DNA of 64,000 bases, taken from Sphaerulina vaccinii. Lineage: Eukaryota; Ascomycota; Dothideomycetes; Mycosphaerellales; Mycosphaerellaceae. The stretch's first letter is position 1, and each line of letters opens with the position of its first letter. Below are positions 10,975-20,898 of the stretch, piece after piece. Location of the stretch: contig JAKUDP010000003.1 in NCBI GenBank assembly GCA_022570795.1, positions 2,046,001-2,110,000 on the forward strand. The letters run 5' to 3'. The notes under the pieces are model-generated. The model was not told the DNA's origin. It was given only the letters and a program-made list of their open reading frames with translations, and did not search any database. Made by a program: the position numbers and the translations under genes.

Positions 10975-12170
10975 GATAGGTAAAGTGGTATTTGCGCTCG
11001 CAATTGAGCGTCGCGCCGAAATCACTCGGGATGTGGTCGTAGTCGGAGTCGAGGTATGTGGCCTTTGCTGGCTTGATGTCTTTAGTGCTTCGGTGAAAAG
11101 GACATGTGTGAAGTCTCACCAGAGATCTAGAGATTTTTGCCATGATGTTGCGGGTAGACCGATGGTACTTTCCAACCTACCATAAACCTTGACACATCGC
11201 GATATCAAGAAGCCACCCTTATTATTCGTGCCTTCTCGAGATGTTGTGTCGGTAGTACGGGCTATGGACATGGTGACCATAGCTGTTCTGACCCCCAAAG
11301 CATCCCTATGTTTATGTATGCCCGGCAGCAATCAATTCTGTCGTATCGCACTTTTCAATCGGTCAGAAAGACCTTGAGACGCGGCTCTTGCTGCACTCGC
11401 ATTGCAAAGGTTCGGGTCGAGTGGGATCGTGGAGCTGGGTCACTGCTTTGGTTCACAACTGTCGACGAATGCTTCCTTGCACGTTAGCAGAGCTGTATAG
11501 CATAGTAGAACCGTAGTGCATCTTTTGGCGCGCGTTCTCTTTCCTGTGCATACACAACCCGATCACGGTGCGTATGCATCACTGAGCTGTTCGACTCGGA
11601 AGCTGCTCAGCCAGCCTTGAAGGAATCTTGAGGTCCGATGTTGCATTGCAGCTGATCCATGCCTCGAAACCATGAGTAGTAATCATCGTATCGTATCGTA
11701 TCGTATTCTCACAGCAGTGGAGAGAAGTGAGACGCGTTGTTCTACCATGGCAAACAGTTCGAGCTCGAGCCAAGATAGCATTACCATAACCGTCGTTAAC
11801 CATGTATCGTTCAGCCCGTTCAAGCCTAGTTCAACCCAAAGTATGGTATCGCTCCAGTTATCAGCTCAGCTCTCACGACTCCTCCAATCAGAATCGTCTT
11901 CTCCAACCGCGGACAATGCGGTACAAACTCCCAACTTGACAACCGAGGCAGCCTACCCACTGCTACAAGAGAGAGCACTCAGCCTGTCTAACAATGTTTG
12001 TAGACTTATTATCGTAGGGGATCTACATCAATCTTTCATTCTTTGTCTCTTCTCTATCATATCAAAGGATCATTGACCTACAGATCCTTTCCTCATACAC
12101 TCCTTGAACCAGGAGCTCCAGCCATACCACTCTACCTACCTACCAGTGTTGAGAGGCAACACCACCCGTC
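10975..12170. other. intergenic, about 1.2 kb, with a short ATCGT microsatellite and a doubtful Ser-rich ORF
   Basis: Four copies of ATCGT run at 11685-11706. An open frame from the ATG at 11747 (MANSSSSSQDSITITVVNH) continues for about 85 residues before reaching donor-like GTTTGT. It is Ser/Thr-rich and of ordinary composition, but has no family I know, so it is not called as a gene. Confidence 0.35.
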
Positions 12171-13674
12171 ATGTCTGTACCATACAAGATCGAGGCCAGC
12201 GAGGAGCTCCTCGTCAATGGTGGCGGTGGCGGCAATGGTCGTGCAAGTGACAGAATCCCGTTCATGGCACGACCATTCGTGTCAGACCGAGCGAAGAAGA
12301 CTCTAGACTTGGTATGTCCCTTCACTTTCACATCATATGGTGGCAACTCAAGCTAACCACAACATGCATATATAGGTCGAGAAGTTCGTCGAAGAAGAAT
12401 GTATCCCCGCAGACACCGTCTACCAACAACAAGTCGGCATCGGCATCGAACGCTTCGACGCACACCCAACAGTGATTGAGGACTTGAAGAAGCGTGCAAG
12501 AGAATTGGGACTATGGAACCTGTTCTTGCCAAAGAACCACTTCAAGGAAGGTGCCGGCTTCTCGAATTTGGAATACGGTCTGATGGCAGAATACCTGGGC
12601 AAATCGTTCATCGCCTCCGAGGCAGTGAACTGCTCGGCTCCAGATACAGGAAACATGGAAGTCTTCGCCAAATACGGCACACAAGCACAAAAGGACAGAT
12701 GGCTCAAGCCTTTGCTCGATGGCAAGATTCGTTCTGCTTTCCTCATGACAGAGCCCGATGTCGCTTCTTCCGACGCAACAAACATCGAACTCAACATGCG
12801 AAAAGAAGGAAACGAATACGTCCTCAATGGATCTAAATGGTGGTCCTCCGGAGCAGGCGACAAGCGCTGTGAAGTCTTCATCGTCATGGGCAAGTCGGAC
12901 CCAAACAACCCATCAGTCTACAAGCAGCAATCCGTCATTATCGTCCCCTTCGACGCACCCGGTATCACTATCAGCCGTATGTTGGGAGTCTTCGGCTTCG
13001 ACGATGCACCTCACGGACACGGCCACATCACATTCGAGAACGTCCGAGTGCCAGCTGAGAACATGGTCCTCGGACCTGGTCGTGGCTTTGAAGTTATCCA
13101 AGGACGTCTCGGACCTGGAAGAATCCATCACGCTATGCGTTCGATTGGATCAGCGGAAAAGGCTTTGGAGTTCATGATCGCTCGCATGAACGACCCTCGC
13201 AAGACACCTTTCGGAAAACAACTCCACGAACACGGCGTTATGTTGGCTCGCGTTGCAGACTCTCGAGTCAAGATTGATGCAGCACGTCTTATGGTCTGTG
13301 AAGCAGCCATCAAGATCGATACCAAGGATGCCAAATTCGCACTCAAGGAGATCGCAGAGGCTAAGATTCTCGTTCCCAAGATCCTCCTCGAAGTCCTGGA
13401 CGATGCCATTCAAGCTTATGGTGGTGCTGGTGTGTCGCAAGATACTCCTCTTGCTAACATGTGGGCACATGGACGTACGATGAGAATTGTCGATGGACCT
13501 GATGAGGTTCATATGTTGCAGATGGGACGTAACGAGAATAAGAGAGGTAAAGCCTGTCTTGCAAAGATTGAATGGCAGAAGAAGAAGGCAGAGGAGATGT
13601 GCAGAGCTTATGGTATGGAGAAGAAGGATATCCTTCAATTGAACCGCGTGAACAGCAAGACGTCGAAGTTGTAG
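12171..13674 (+). CDS. acyl-CoA dehydrogenase with peroxisomal SKL terminus
   Basis: Two exons (12171-12311, 12376-13674; 64 nt intron) give 479 aa. Family marks are AFLMTEPDVASSDATN (the FAD/substrate loop), FVSDRAKKTLDLVEKFVEEE at the N-terminus, and AYGGAGVSQDTPLANMWAHGRTMRIVDGPDEVH at the C-terminus, which resembles ACAD10/11-type and fungal enzymes. It ends in SKL, a textbook type-1 peroxisomal targeting signal. The likely reaction is FAD-dependent alpha,beta-dehydrogenation of an acyl-CoA in the peroxisome; chain length is unknown. Classical peroxisomal beta-oxidation uses acyl-CoA oxidases, so a peroxisomal dehydrogenase needs an electron acceptor other than ETF. It lies 398 bases upstream of farnesyl diphosphate synthase. 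Confidence 0.9.
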
Positions 13675-14072
13675 ACATATGTTATGGGGATATATAGTAT
13701 ATGATGAATGAGAATCTTCACAGTACATGTTACATGTTGGTTTCTGTAGAATGAATGTTGTGATCCATCGTTGGAGTGATCTTGATCTTGGTTGGAGTGG
13801 ATTGTACCGAACAATGCGAGAGCGTTTCTGTTCCTGCAGGAAGTGGGTCCCAAAACTGACAGTGACAGGGGTCCGATGAACAATATTTGGCTGTCCGTCC
13901 AAGCTCGGAATCGTTCGATTCTTGAATGCGACTTCATCTTCGACATTACAACACACTCTCTGCCATTGGTGCACGAATCCTGTACACCCAACTACCACGC
14001 CCTCGAAACCACTTTCCTCAGCTCACCAACCACACATCCGCCGCGCGCAAGTCCAGCACAAAGCCAGCCAAA
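13675..14072. other. spacer with in-frame upstream extension of the FPP synthase frame
   Basis: The FPP synthase frame is open from an ATG at 13926, adding 49 residues that are rich in Arg, Ser and His and nearly free of acidic residues (see findings). Otherwise this is the 3' flank of the dehydrogenase and the promoter. Confidence 0.5.
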
Positions 14073-15110
14073 ATGCCAGCAACACTGAAAGACTTCGAGA
14101 GCGTCTTCCCCAAGCTCGTCGAAGACCTAAAAGCAGAATGCACAAAATACAACCTCCCCTCCCAAGCCTTAACATGGTTCGAAAAATCCCTATACCACAA
14201 CACTCTCGGCGGAAAATGCAACCGCGGCCTCTCCGTAATCGACACAACCCAACTCCTCCTCGACCGCAAACTGTCCGACGACGAATTCTTCCACACTGCG
14301 CTACTCGGATGGTTCATCGAGCTTCTCCAAGCTTTCTTCCTCGTATCCGACGATATCATGGATAGTTCGAAGACTCGAAGAGGAAATCCTTGTTGGTATT
14401 TGATGCCGAATGTGGGGATGATTGCTATTAATGATGCTTTTATGCTGGAGAGTTCGATTTATTTGTTATTGAAGAAGTATTTCAAGAAAGAGAAGTATTA
14501 TGTGGATGTTATTGAACTGTTCCATGAAGTGACTTTTCAGACGGAATTGGGACAGACTTGCGATTTGTTGACTGCGCCGGAAGATCATGTTGATTTGGAC
14601 AATTTCTCGTTGGAGAAGTATACGTTTATTGTGATTTACAAGACTGCGTATTACAGTTTCTATTTGCCTGTTGCGCTGGCTTTGCATTTTGCTGGTTTTG
14701 CTACGCAGAAGAATTTGAAGACTGCGGAGGATATTCTGATTCCTATGGGAGAGTACTTTCAGGTACAAGACGATTATCTGGATAACTTTGCGGATCCGAA
14801 GACATTGGGGAAGATTGGAACGGATATTCAGGATAATAAGTGTTCGTGGTTGGTCAACCAGGCACTCAAGATTGCTACGCCGGAGCAGAGAAAGGTGTTG
14901 GAGGAGAATTATGGGCAGAAGGATAGCAAGAAGGAGGCGGAGGTGAAGAAATTGTTCAACGAGCTGGAGTTGGAGAAGGTGTATCAGGCTTATGAGGAGA
15001 AGAGGGTCGGAGAGATCAGAGAGAAGATTCAGGCTATTGATGAGAGTGAGGGGTTGAAGAAGGAGGTGTTTGACGAGTTCTTGAGGAAGATCTACAAGCG
15101 AAGCAAGTAG
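14073..15110 (+). CDS. ERG20: farnesyl diphosphate synthase
   Basis: Single exon, 345 aa. The two Asp-rich motifs DDIMD (about residue 99) and DDYLD (about 239) bind the Mg-diphosphate substrates. GGKCNRGLSV, LGWFIELLQAFFLV, SKTRRGNPCW and IGTDIQDNKCSWL are hallmark segments. The residues before DDIMD carry aromatic side chains (AFF), as in short-chain FPP synthases. The enzyme condenses DMAPP and GPP with IPP to give FPP for sterols, dolichol, haem A, ubiquinone and prenylation. The cytosolic start at 14073 was chosen because it gives the usual fungal length; an in-frame ATG at 13926 could yield a longer, possibly mitochondrial form. Codon choice changes sharply near 14355, from C-ending to T/G-ending. 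Confidence 0.96.
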   Translation: MPATLKDFESVFPKLVEDLKAECTKYNLPSQALTWFEKSLYHNTLGGKCNRGLSVIDTTQLLLDRKLSDDEFFHTALLGWFIELLQAFFLVSDDIMDSSKTRRGNPCWYLMPNVGMIAINDAFMLESSIYLLLKKYFKKEKYYVDVIELFHEVTFQTELGQTCDLLTAPEDHVDLDNFSLEKYTFIVIYKTAYYSFYLPVALALHFAGFATQKNLKTAEDILIPMGEYFQVQDDYLDNFADPKTLGKIGTDIQDNKCSWLVNQALKIATPEQRKVLEENYGQKDSKKEAEVKKLFNELELEKVYQAYEEKRVGEIREKIQAIDESEGLKKEVFDEFLRKIYKRSK

Positions 15111-15367
15111 AGCGTGCATCGCTTTACTGGAGGCATGCTTTCTGCACGATGAGAGAGATACCACTGCAGTTTCGCATGCTCCTGCCACGAGGAGACAGCG
15201 ACATACAACTAATACAAGACACAATTCCCAAGAATGGCCCTACTGCCTTCGGTCTTAGTGACAGCTGCGCGACTGATATATGCACTTGGGTGGATTGTTC
15301 CTCCATTGCAGCGGACTTAACGGACTCAAGTGGTATCACAGTCCTACCGCACCAGAATCCAACTCGA

Positions 15368-15375
15368 TATATAAG
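15368..15375 (+). promoter_or_regulatory. TATA-box candidate of the SnoaL-like gene
   Basis: TATATAAG lies 92 bases before the ATG at 15460. Confidence 0.5.
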
Positions 15376-15459
15376 AAGACTATTGAGGTGCATCGCGAAC
15401 AGAATAACACCACAGCCGAAGCAAACACTCCGACACCCAAACACAGAGAAAAAGAACCA

Positions 15460-16008
15460 ATGTCTCAACCCATTCACATTACCTCAACCTCTGCCAAGGA
15501 CGCAATCCTCGACTGTGTCTACAGAGCAGCAAACGCCTACGATAGAAACGATCTCGCTTTACACGACTCAGCTTGGCTTGATGCGCCAACCACAACTTTT
15601 GTGCTGAATGGCAGGTGAGTGACCACCAAAACTCAACTGATGATGTTTGAATGAACAGAACACCTGATGGTTCGAAATAGCACTCTCACTGGCATGGAAC
15701 AGATTCGGAAGCCGTTCGAGCTCGTCGGACCTATGAATACTACACATATGGTCACGAACCCGAGAGTGATACCTACCGAAGGAGAAGAGAGGGCGAGAGT
15801 GACAGCTACTGTGTTAGCGCAACATTATCGCCCGGGTGAAGGCGTAAAAGAAGGTGCCACGTTCTTCTTGGCTGGATGTTTTTATGATCTGGATGTTGTC
15901 CTCGACAGCACAGATAGGTTGTGGAAAGCGGAGAAATTCGTGATTGAGCTGGTTTGGAGTCAAGGTGATTCGAGTATTGTGCAGCCTGGGAGGGATTTAC
16001 TTACTTGA
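15460..16008 (+). CDS. SnoaL-like (NTF2-fold) protein
   Basis: Two exons (15460-15614, 15681-16008; 66 nt phase-2 intron) give 160 aa. The order is an N-terminal helix (DAILDCVYRAANAYDRNDLALHDSAW), then TLTGMEQIRKPF, then GPMNTTHMVTNPRV, and a final sheet ending in FVIELVWSQGDSSIVQP. This is the pattern of the SnoaL-like_4 / NTF2-like fold. Members are cyclases, dehydratases, isomerases or small-ligand binders, often in secondary metabolism. No signal peptide is present. No biosynthetic genes surround it, so the substrate is unknown. Confidence 0.8.
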
Positions 16009-16044
16009 CGATCAGAAATGAGAAGTGAAGCATAAGTAGCTACG

Positions 16045-16066
16045 CATTTCATTTCATTTCATTTCA
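16045..16066. repeat. CATTT microsatellite
   Basis: Four tandem ATTTC/CATTT units in the 3' flank of the SnoaL-like gene. Confidence 0.8.
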
Positions 16067-16223
16067 CTCCATACGTTGGATCACAGCATACGAACGAGTA
16101 CGATGCAGAGAATAATGGAGTATCAAGGGTATCTCGCTATATAAATTATGCACCATAACCAGAATCATAGACTACGTCGAAATGGTATGGCCGTCACATC
16201 GTTACTCGCACAAACGCTCCTGG

Positions 16224-17417
16224 TCATTTCACCGCTCCTCCATTAGCCTGTCCTGATCCCTCCGATAAGTCTTCGGTAACTTTCTTACTAGATTTCGCCC
16301 TTTCAGCTCCAGGTGGTCTTGAAGCAGTAGCTGGACTGGCATCTGGATCTACGACTGTGGCGACAGAGACTGGAGCGGGAGTGGGAGCAGCTGCTGGAGG
16401 TGGTGGATTTGCAGGTATTGGTGGATTTGAGCTTGAGTCCGGAGCTGTAGTAGGGACACTTGGAGCTGCTGCTGTTTGATCTGCAGGTTTTGACGTCTCA
16501 GCTGGTTTCGAAGAATCTGCAGCTCCATTGGTATCGGCAGCTGGTACAGGAGCAGGAGTATCCTGCTTCGGCGGAACTGGAGCCGCATCATCTTGCTTTT
16601 GCGGAGGAGGAGGAGGTGTCGGTTCAGGAGCTTTCGTCGCAGGACTCTCATCCACAGCTGCCGGCGGAGGCGGTGCAGCCGCTTGAGCCGGCGCAGTAGA
16701 AGGCAGCGCAGCAGGCGGAGGCTGACTTCTCAATCCAGCATTCTGATCGCCACTACTGATTCCCGCTCCGCCATAATAATCCGGATCATTCAGCGTATTT
16801 GTCTTGACAGCACGATCATAGAGTCTGGTGAGTCTAGCAACCTCACTTCGCACAGTAACAGCTTCGTCGGTATCGATCGCATCATAACCGTGAATACCTT
16901 GCGAGATGCCTCTCCACATTGTAGCAGAGTTCTCAATCTCATCCACGACGCGGTTTAAGTCGTCGCGAAACATTCTTGCTCGCATAGGCTGCCCACGACT
17001 TTTTAGAAAAGCGACTAAGCCGGCGATGATGGTGTTTAGGGCTCCGAAGACTGTGATCAGCCAGCCGGGTGACTGGGAAGCTCCCATTCCAGTCAGTGAA
17101 GCTCCCAGTACAACTTGTGCTAACAGCAAAGTATTCGTGAGTGCTGAAGTGAAAGTATACATCCTAGCTTGAGAATCTCGATGTTGTACTGCACGGTGGT
17201 ATAAGGTATCTTTTGGTGGGTAGTAAGTCTTCTTTGCTGGGTGATCTGGAGGTCTGTTTCCCATCAAAAAGCAGAATTGTTGATATGCATTCGGGAGTGG
17301 TTGTGCTTCTATATCTTGTTGTTGCTGTTGTTGGCCGAACTGGAATTGTTGTGATGGGAAGGATCCTGGGAATTGGAGGAGTGGTGTTCTCTCATCTGTG
17401 CTGGAACTGCCGGGCAT
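16224..17417 (-). CDS. SLATT-domain two-TM membrane protein with Pro/Ala-rich tail
   Basis: Single exon, 397 aa from the ATG at 17417; the frame stays open upstream but without a good ATG. After a Gln-rich N-terminus comes a cytosolic segment (YPPKDTLYHRAVQHRDSQARMYTFTSALTN) leading into two membrane helices (about 88-110 and 118-138), then LKSRGQPMRARMFRDDLNRVVDEIENSATMWRGI. This matches the fungal SLATT domain (SMODS and SLOG-associating 2TM effector). About 180 residues of Pro, Ala, Thr and Ser follow and end in a Lys/Ser-rich terminus. In bacteria SLATT proteins are predicted pore-forming effectors of nucleotide-sensing defence systems. The role of the fungal versions is not settled. No SLOG or nucleotidyltransferase partner is next to it. 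Confidence 0.85.
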   Translation of the reverse strand: MPGSSSTDERTPLLQFPGSFPSQQFQFGQQQQQQDIEAQPLPNAYQQFCFLMGNRPPDHPAKKTYYPPKDTLYHRAVQHRDSQARMYTFTSALTNTLLLAQVVLGASLTGMGASQSPGWLITVFGALNTIIAGLVAFLKSRGQPMRARMFRDDLNRVVDEIENSATMWRGISQGIHGYDAIDTDEAVTVRSEVARLTRLYDRAVKTNTLNDPDYYGGAGISSGDQNAGLRSQPPPAALPSTAPAQAAAPPPPAAVDESPATKAPEPTPPPPPQKQDDAAPVPPKQDTPAPVPAADTNGAADSSKPAETSKPADQTAAAPSVPTTAPDSSSNPPIPANPPPPAAAPTPAPVSVATVVDPDASPATASRPPGAERAKSSKKVTEDLSEGSGQANGGAVK

Positions 17418-18085
17418 TGTGGACGTTCTCCAATATCTTTTGGGCGGCCGCGCCGGCTTGCTTTTCGTTTGAACGCAGAGAAGATGGCGATGAGCAAAAA
17501 GTACAAGATTCGAAGTCGAAGTAGCCCAGGCACGCACGTGCAGCGCCACCAATGTTCTCGATAAGGAGCACGGATCTTACCTATCCTCGACTAGATTGAA
17601 TTTACTGCATGCTACAGACATCCCTTGCACGATCGATGCATGAATTGAAGTGCCGAGACGAGCATCTTCACGGCGGTCTGATAGCTCTACGACATTATAC
17701 CCTCTACGCCGCACGCCGAAAACAGTTCTTGACTTTGCCGACGCTCCATCAAGCATCTCTGTAGAGTTTCGGTTGCGTGCTCTAGTGCCCTCGTCAGTAT
17801 GAGAAGTCGCAATTGCTCGTCGTCCAGGCACTCCAAGGAAAAATGGCTTGTGGAAAGATGGATAGTGCGTTTGGTAGGGCAGAGGCGGAAGAGAAGGGAG
17901 GGGCAGTGCGGTCATTTCTATAGTTCTATAGCACACGAAGTGAAACCTGCAAGGATGTTGTTTTGTCTTGCTGCAGCGCCAGGTCCACCCAACTGACAAC
18001 AACACTCTTTCCAACTTCCAAAACCACACTTCCTTTTCTCCACCGACACTCGATACCGATCGCAACGGAACGCATCTCCGGAAAG
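17418..18085. other. divergent promoter region
   Basis: This spacer separates the SLATT gene (left, minus) and the F-box-like gene (right, plus). Open frames here have no recognisable content. Confidence 0.45.
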
Positions 18086-19168
18086 ATGTCAAGCCCATCA
18101 TCATTTCTGCCGCTGAATAGCATTCAGCGCTTGCCACTTGAGCTCCGCGAAATGATATACAGCTCTGTCTTGGACGATCTTACCGCCGAACCACAACATC
18201 CGTATAGTGACTTACCTCCGGCATCAAGATTCCAAACATACCTTTCCCTACTCCTACTCAATCGAGCTATGAGTCGAGAGGTCAACAGAGTGTTCTCGAA
18301 GAAGTATACTGAAAAAGTCGTTTTCTACTTTGAGGACGCGTACTCTTTGGTCGAGCTGATGCGACGATCAGAGACTACACCCTTCCTTCGCGATGTACAG
18401 TTTGTACTTCGGACACGGACTGATCTGGAACCGGAGCCCAAGATCCATGATGCCCTGTTGGAAATGAACGAAGCCTTCGTGTGCATGATCGACCATTACC
18501 ACCCTCAGAAGCTTCGCACTCGGAACATTATCCGTCCCAGTAATGTTGCCAGGCCAGGTTTTAATCTGGACTACTGGCTTTCCTCTCCTGATTCTCCAAC
18601 CAGGAACTACCAAGTCACAGCAAGTAATCACACTTCATGCGACCAGCATACGAAAGAACAGTGCATCGATTACAAGTCTATCAAAATTCCGGACATGTTC
18701 GGCTTGCTTCGTGCTGATTTAGCAATTTGGAAGAAGCCTCTCCAAGGTGTATTGCCACAAGTCACCTCTGACCAACTACCTGCGCTTCCTAGCGAAATAT
18801 GGGGAGACATGTCTCGACACACGGAAGATGGCATGAAGCAGGTAGCTGTCCTGCTATTTCGCGGCCAACTTTGCGATATCTTCGTCGAGGGACTCTATCG
18901 GCATGCGGAGCTCAGATTCGACAGGATGCAGTTGATGGCATTTCTCCTCTTCTGCCCTTGGCCGAAGGTCCGTGAACTGTATTGTGGCAAGTATCCTTTG
19001 AACGACCAGGAGTGGCAGGACTTCTGGGTAGGCAAGACCAAATCACCAAGCTTTTACCCTGCGATGGCCGAGAGTTATCTCGAGGAATATCGCACCTTGC
19101 ACAAGAATATCCGATACAAGGGGTTCTACGTCAAGGAGAAAGAGATTCCTTCTCTGACACACAAATGA
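18086..19168 (+). CDS. F-box-like protein
   Basis: Single exon, 360 aa. Near the N-terminus, LNSIQRLPLELREMIYSSVLDDL matches the F-box-like/2EXR type of opening (L-P-x-E-L-R-x-x-I-Y). SLLLLNRAMSREVNRVFSKKYTEKVVFYF follows, as is usual in fungal F-box-like proteins of this size. The rest has no recognised domain. The start was chosen at the ATG giving MSSPSSFLPL; the upstream extension is low-quality. A role in substrate selection for ubiquitination is inferred only from the motif. Confidence 0.75.
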   Translation: MSSPSSFLPLNSIQRLPLELREMIYSSVLDDLTAEPQHPYSDLPPASRFQTYLSLLLLNRAMSREVNRVFSKKYTEKVVFYFEDAYSLVELMRRSETTPFLRDVQFVLRTRTDLEPEPKIHDALLEMNEAFVCMIDHYHPQKLRTRNIIRPSNVARPGFNLDYWLSSPDSPTRNYQVTASNHTSCDQHTKEQCIDYKSIKIPDMFGLLRADLAIWKKPLQGVLPQVTSDQLPALPSEIWGDMSRHTEDGMKQVAVLLFRGQLCDIFVEGLYRHAELRFDRMQLMAFLLFCPWPKVRELYCGKYPLNDQEWQDFWVGKTKSPSFYPAMAESYLEEYRTLHKNIRYKGFYVKEKEIPSLTHK

Positions 19169-19509
19169 TCATCTTAACCTTCGGCAGAAGTGCTGTTCAA
19201 ATGGAGAAGGGCCGGCGACTGCTATGAGCATAGGTGAACATAGGGCATTAATGTACGCACGAATGCTTGCATCTGGACGACATCTGCGATCGAGGGTCCA
19301 GGTCATATAGGTCCCACCTATAACCCTCTCCAACGTTCCCGTTCTGAACTGCGAGCTCAGCTGTCGTACTTTCAGACTTCTGCCGCGTGGCAGTCAAACA
19401 CGGTCTTCTGGAAGAATGCTGTGCTCGAAGATGCTGATGCTCATTGTGTCCATTGTACCATCTCTTGAAGGTAGTGTATGCAATGGTTCATTACTCTTCC
19501 TCTTCACTC
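19169..19509. other. convergent spacer
   Basis: This is the 3' flanks of the F-box-like gene and of uS10m. Nothing else was seen. Confidence 0.5.
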
Positions 19510-20379
19510 CTAAGCCCGCTGCCTCCTTTCGCGCTTGGTAGTTGTCCCAGTCTCCTTCACCTCCTCCACAACCTTCATCCCAACCCTCATATTCCCATGC
19601 GGCACACTCGTACTCCCACCACTAGGCGTATAAGCTCCCCAAGCCCCCTTGAAAGGCTCATCAACAAGCAACTTCTGCAACCGCTCTCCAGTCTGCCCAC
19701 CATTAATCGGCATATCCAATTTCACTTCCCCAAGCATCTTCGCAACCTTCTCACTTTCCTTCTCCATCTCCCCAGCTGTCTCCAACCCCCCATACTCATA
19801 AACATTAGCCTTCATCCCCACCCCATAATACTGATACTTCCGTAAAAAAGCCAACCACGTAGCCACAACATCTTCATCGCCATCTTTGATCTGTATCTCC
19901 CTCCCCATCGTAATCCTTTCGAAATTCTCTTGACTCTTCTTATGTACAAAATTACTCCTCGGAACAGTCCACCTCTCTGTTTTTCGAGGTAAATTCCCCG
20001 GTCCTGAAGCGCTCAGTTTGAGAAAATATGCGGCGCGTAGAGCGAAATCTGCGAAGACTTCCAGGTTGCGGACATTGTAGGATCGTAGTTGGAGTTTGCA
20101 GACTGTTTCGGCTTCTGCCCGCGAAGGTCGATGTTTAAGGGGTGCGAGGTAGGTTGCTTGTACGGCTTTTGGGAGGCGGATGGCTGCGAGTTCGGATTCG
20201 AGGGTGGGGTTTGCTGGGAGAGGAGGAGAGCGGTGGAGGGAGCGGGTTTGGGTGGGAGTGGAGGGTGTTGAGAGCTGGGAAATGGAGTCAGTGTGAGTGG
20301 TATTGCTGGTCTGGAGGTGACTGACCTTTAGTCTCTTCACAGCGCTGGTCAGCGATCGGGAGTATGTTGGAGTCGCCAT
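19510..20379 (-). CDS. RSM10: mitochondrial small-subunit ribosomal protein uS10m (Rsm10)
   Basis: Single exon, 289 aa from the ATG at 20379. The signature is LQLRSYNVRNLEVFADFALR followed by LPRKTERWTVPRSNFVHKKS and QENFERITMGREIQIKDGD, the S10 fold of mitochondrial 37S subunits. The N-terminus (MATPTYSRSLTSAVKRLKVS) is basic and serine-rich, as expected for import into mitochondria. A second in-frame ATG at 20493 would add 38 residues that also look like a presequence; 20379 has the better context (A at -3, G at +4). The C-terminal 100 residues are a fungal extension. The protein forms part of the head of the small ribosomal subunit and binds near the mRNA/tRNA path. Confidence 0.9.
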   Translation of the reverse strand: MATPTYSRSLTSAVKRLKVSHLQTSNTTHTDSISQLSTPSTPTQTRSLHRSPPLPANPTLESELAAIRLPKAVQATYLAPLKHRPSRAEAETVCKLQLRSYNVRNLEVFADFALRAAYFLKLSASGPGNLPRKTERWTVPRSNFVHKKSQENFERITMGREIQIKDGDEDVVATWLAFLRKYQYYGVGMKANVYEYGGLETAGEMEKESEKVAKMLGEVKLDMPINGGQTGERLQKLLVDEPFKGAWGAYTPSGGSTSVPHGNMRVGMKVVEEVKETGTTTKRERRQRA

Positions 20380-20898
20380 GATATAATGGGTGTATGTCCG
20401 AAGTTGTTCAATGGTGGTCACCTCAGTTGGTGCTGGTATGCGGCCGACGCGGGAGTGCCGCGATACTGTAGAACTATGTCGCGGCAAAAACATCTGGGAC
20501 TGACTTCCTCCCGACCACTGCGTCCAGGTTCCACTTCTTGTGCTTCTTAGATCATGATCACACTTCCGCCCTTCCTAAAATCTCGACAGACAGTGTCTGT
20601 CCGCCCATATGAGAAGTATGATCCGCCAAGCACCTCATCGTTCCCATCAATTCAAGAAGAAGCACGAATGGACATCATTGACTTTGAGACTCGTGGGTGC
20701 GTTCAGTGTGGAGGGGAGGCTACCTTCCACCGCAGCAATGACAGAAATCCGTGCATGAACATCAGAGCGCGCCGATCAGCCCTACGACTAACTAAAAGCT
20801 GCGCATCTGCGCCACGATCCTGAGTCTTCAGTCTACGATCCTTCAGTCTTCTGTTCTTATCAGCCGCACGACTTCATGGTCCTTTGTCGCCACACAAT
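20380..20898. other. divergent spacer between uS10m and the HET relic
   Basis: Beyond the possible upstream start of uS10m (to 20493), no gene or RNA was seen. Confidence 0.45.

Noticed and set aside
13150..13998. 282-codon minus-strand ORF across the acyl-CoA dehydrogenase 3' end
   Set aside because: Antisense to a strongly supported gene, with no recognisable domain.
14466..15224. Leu-rich minus-strand ORF opposite FPP synthase
   Set aside because: It comes from the G/T-rich codon bias of the sense strand and has no domain features.
17577..18137. 186-codon minus-strand ORF between SLATT and F-box genes
   Set aside because: No family features; it overlaps the promoter and start of the F-box-like gene.
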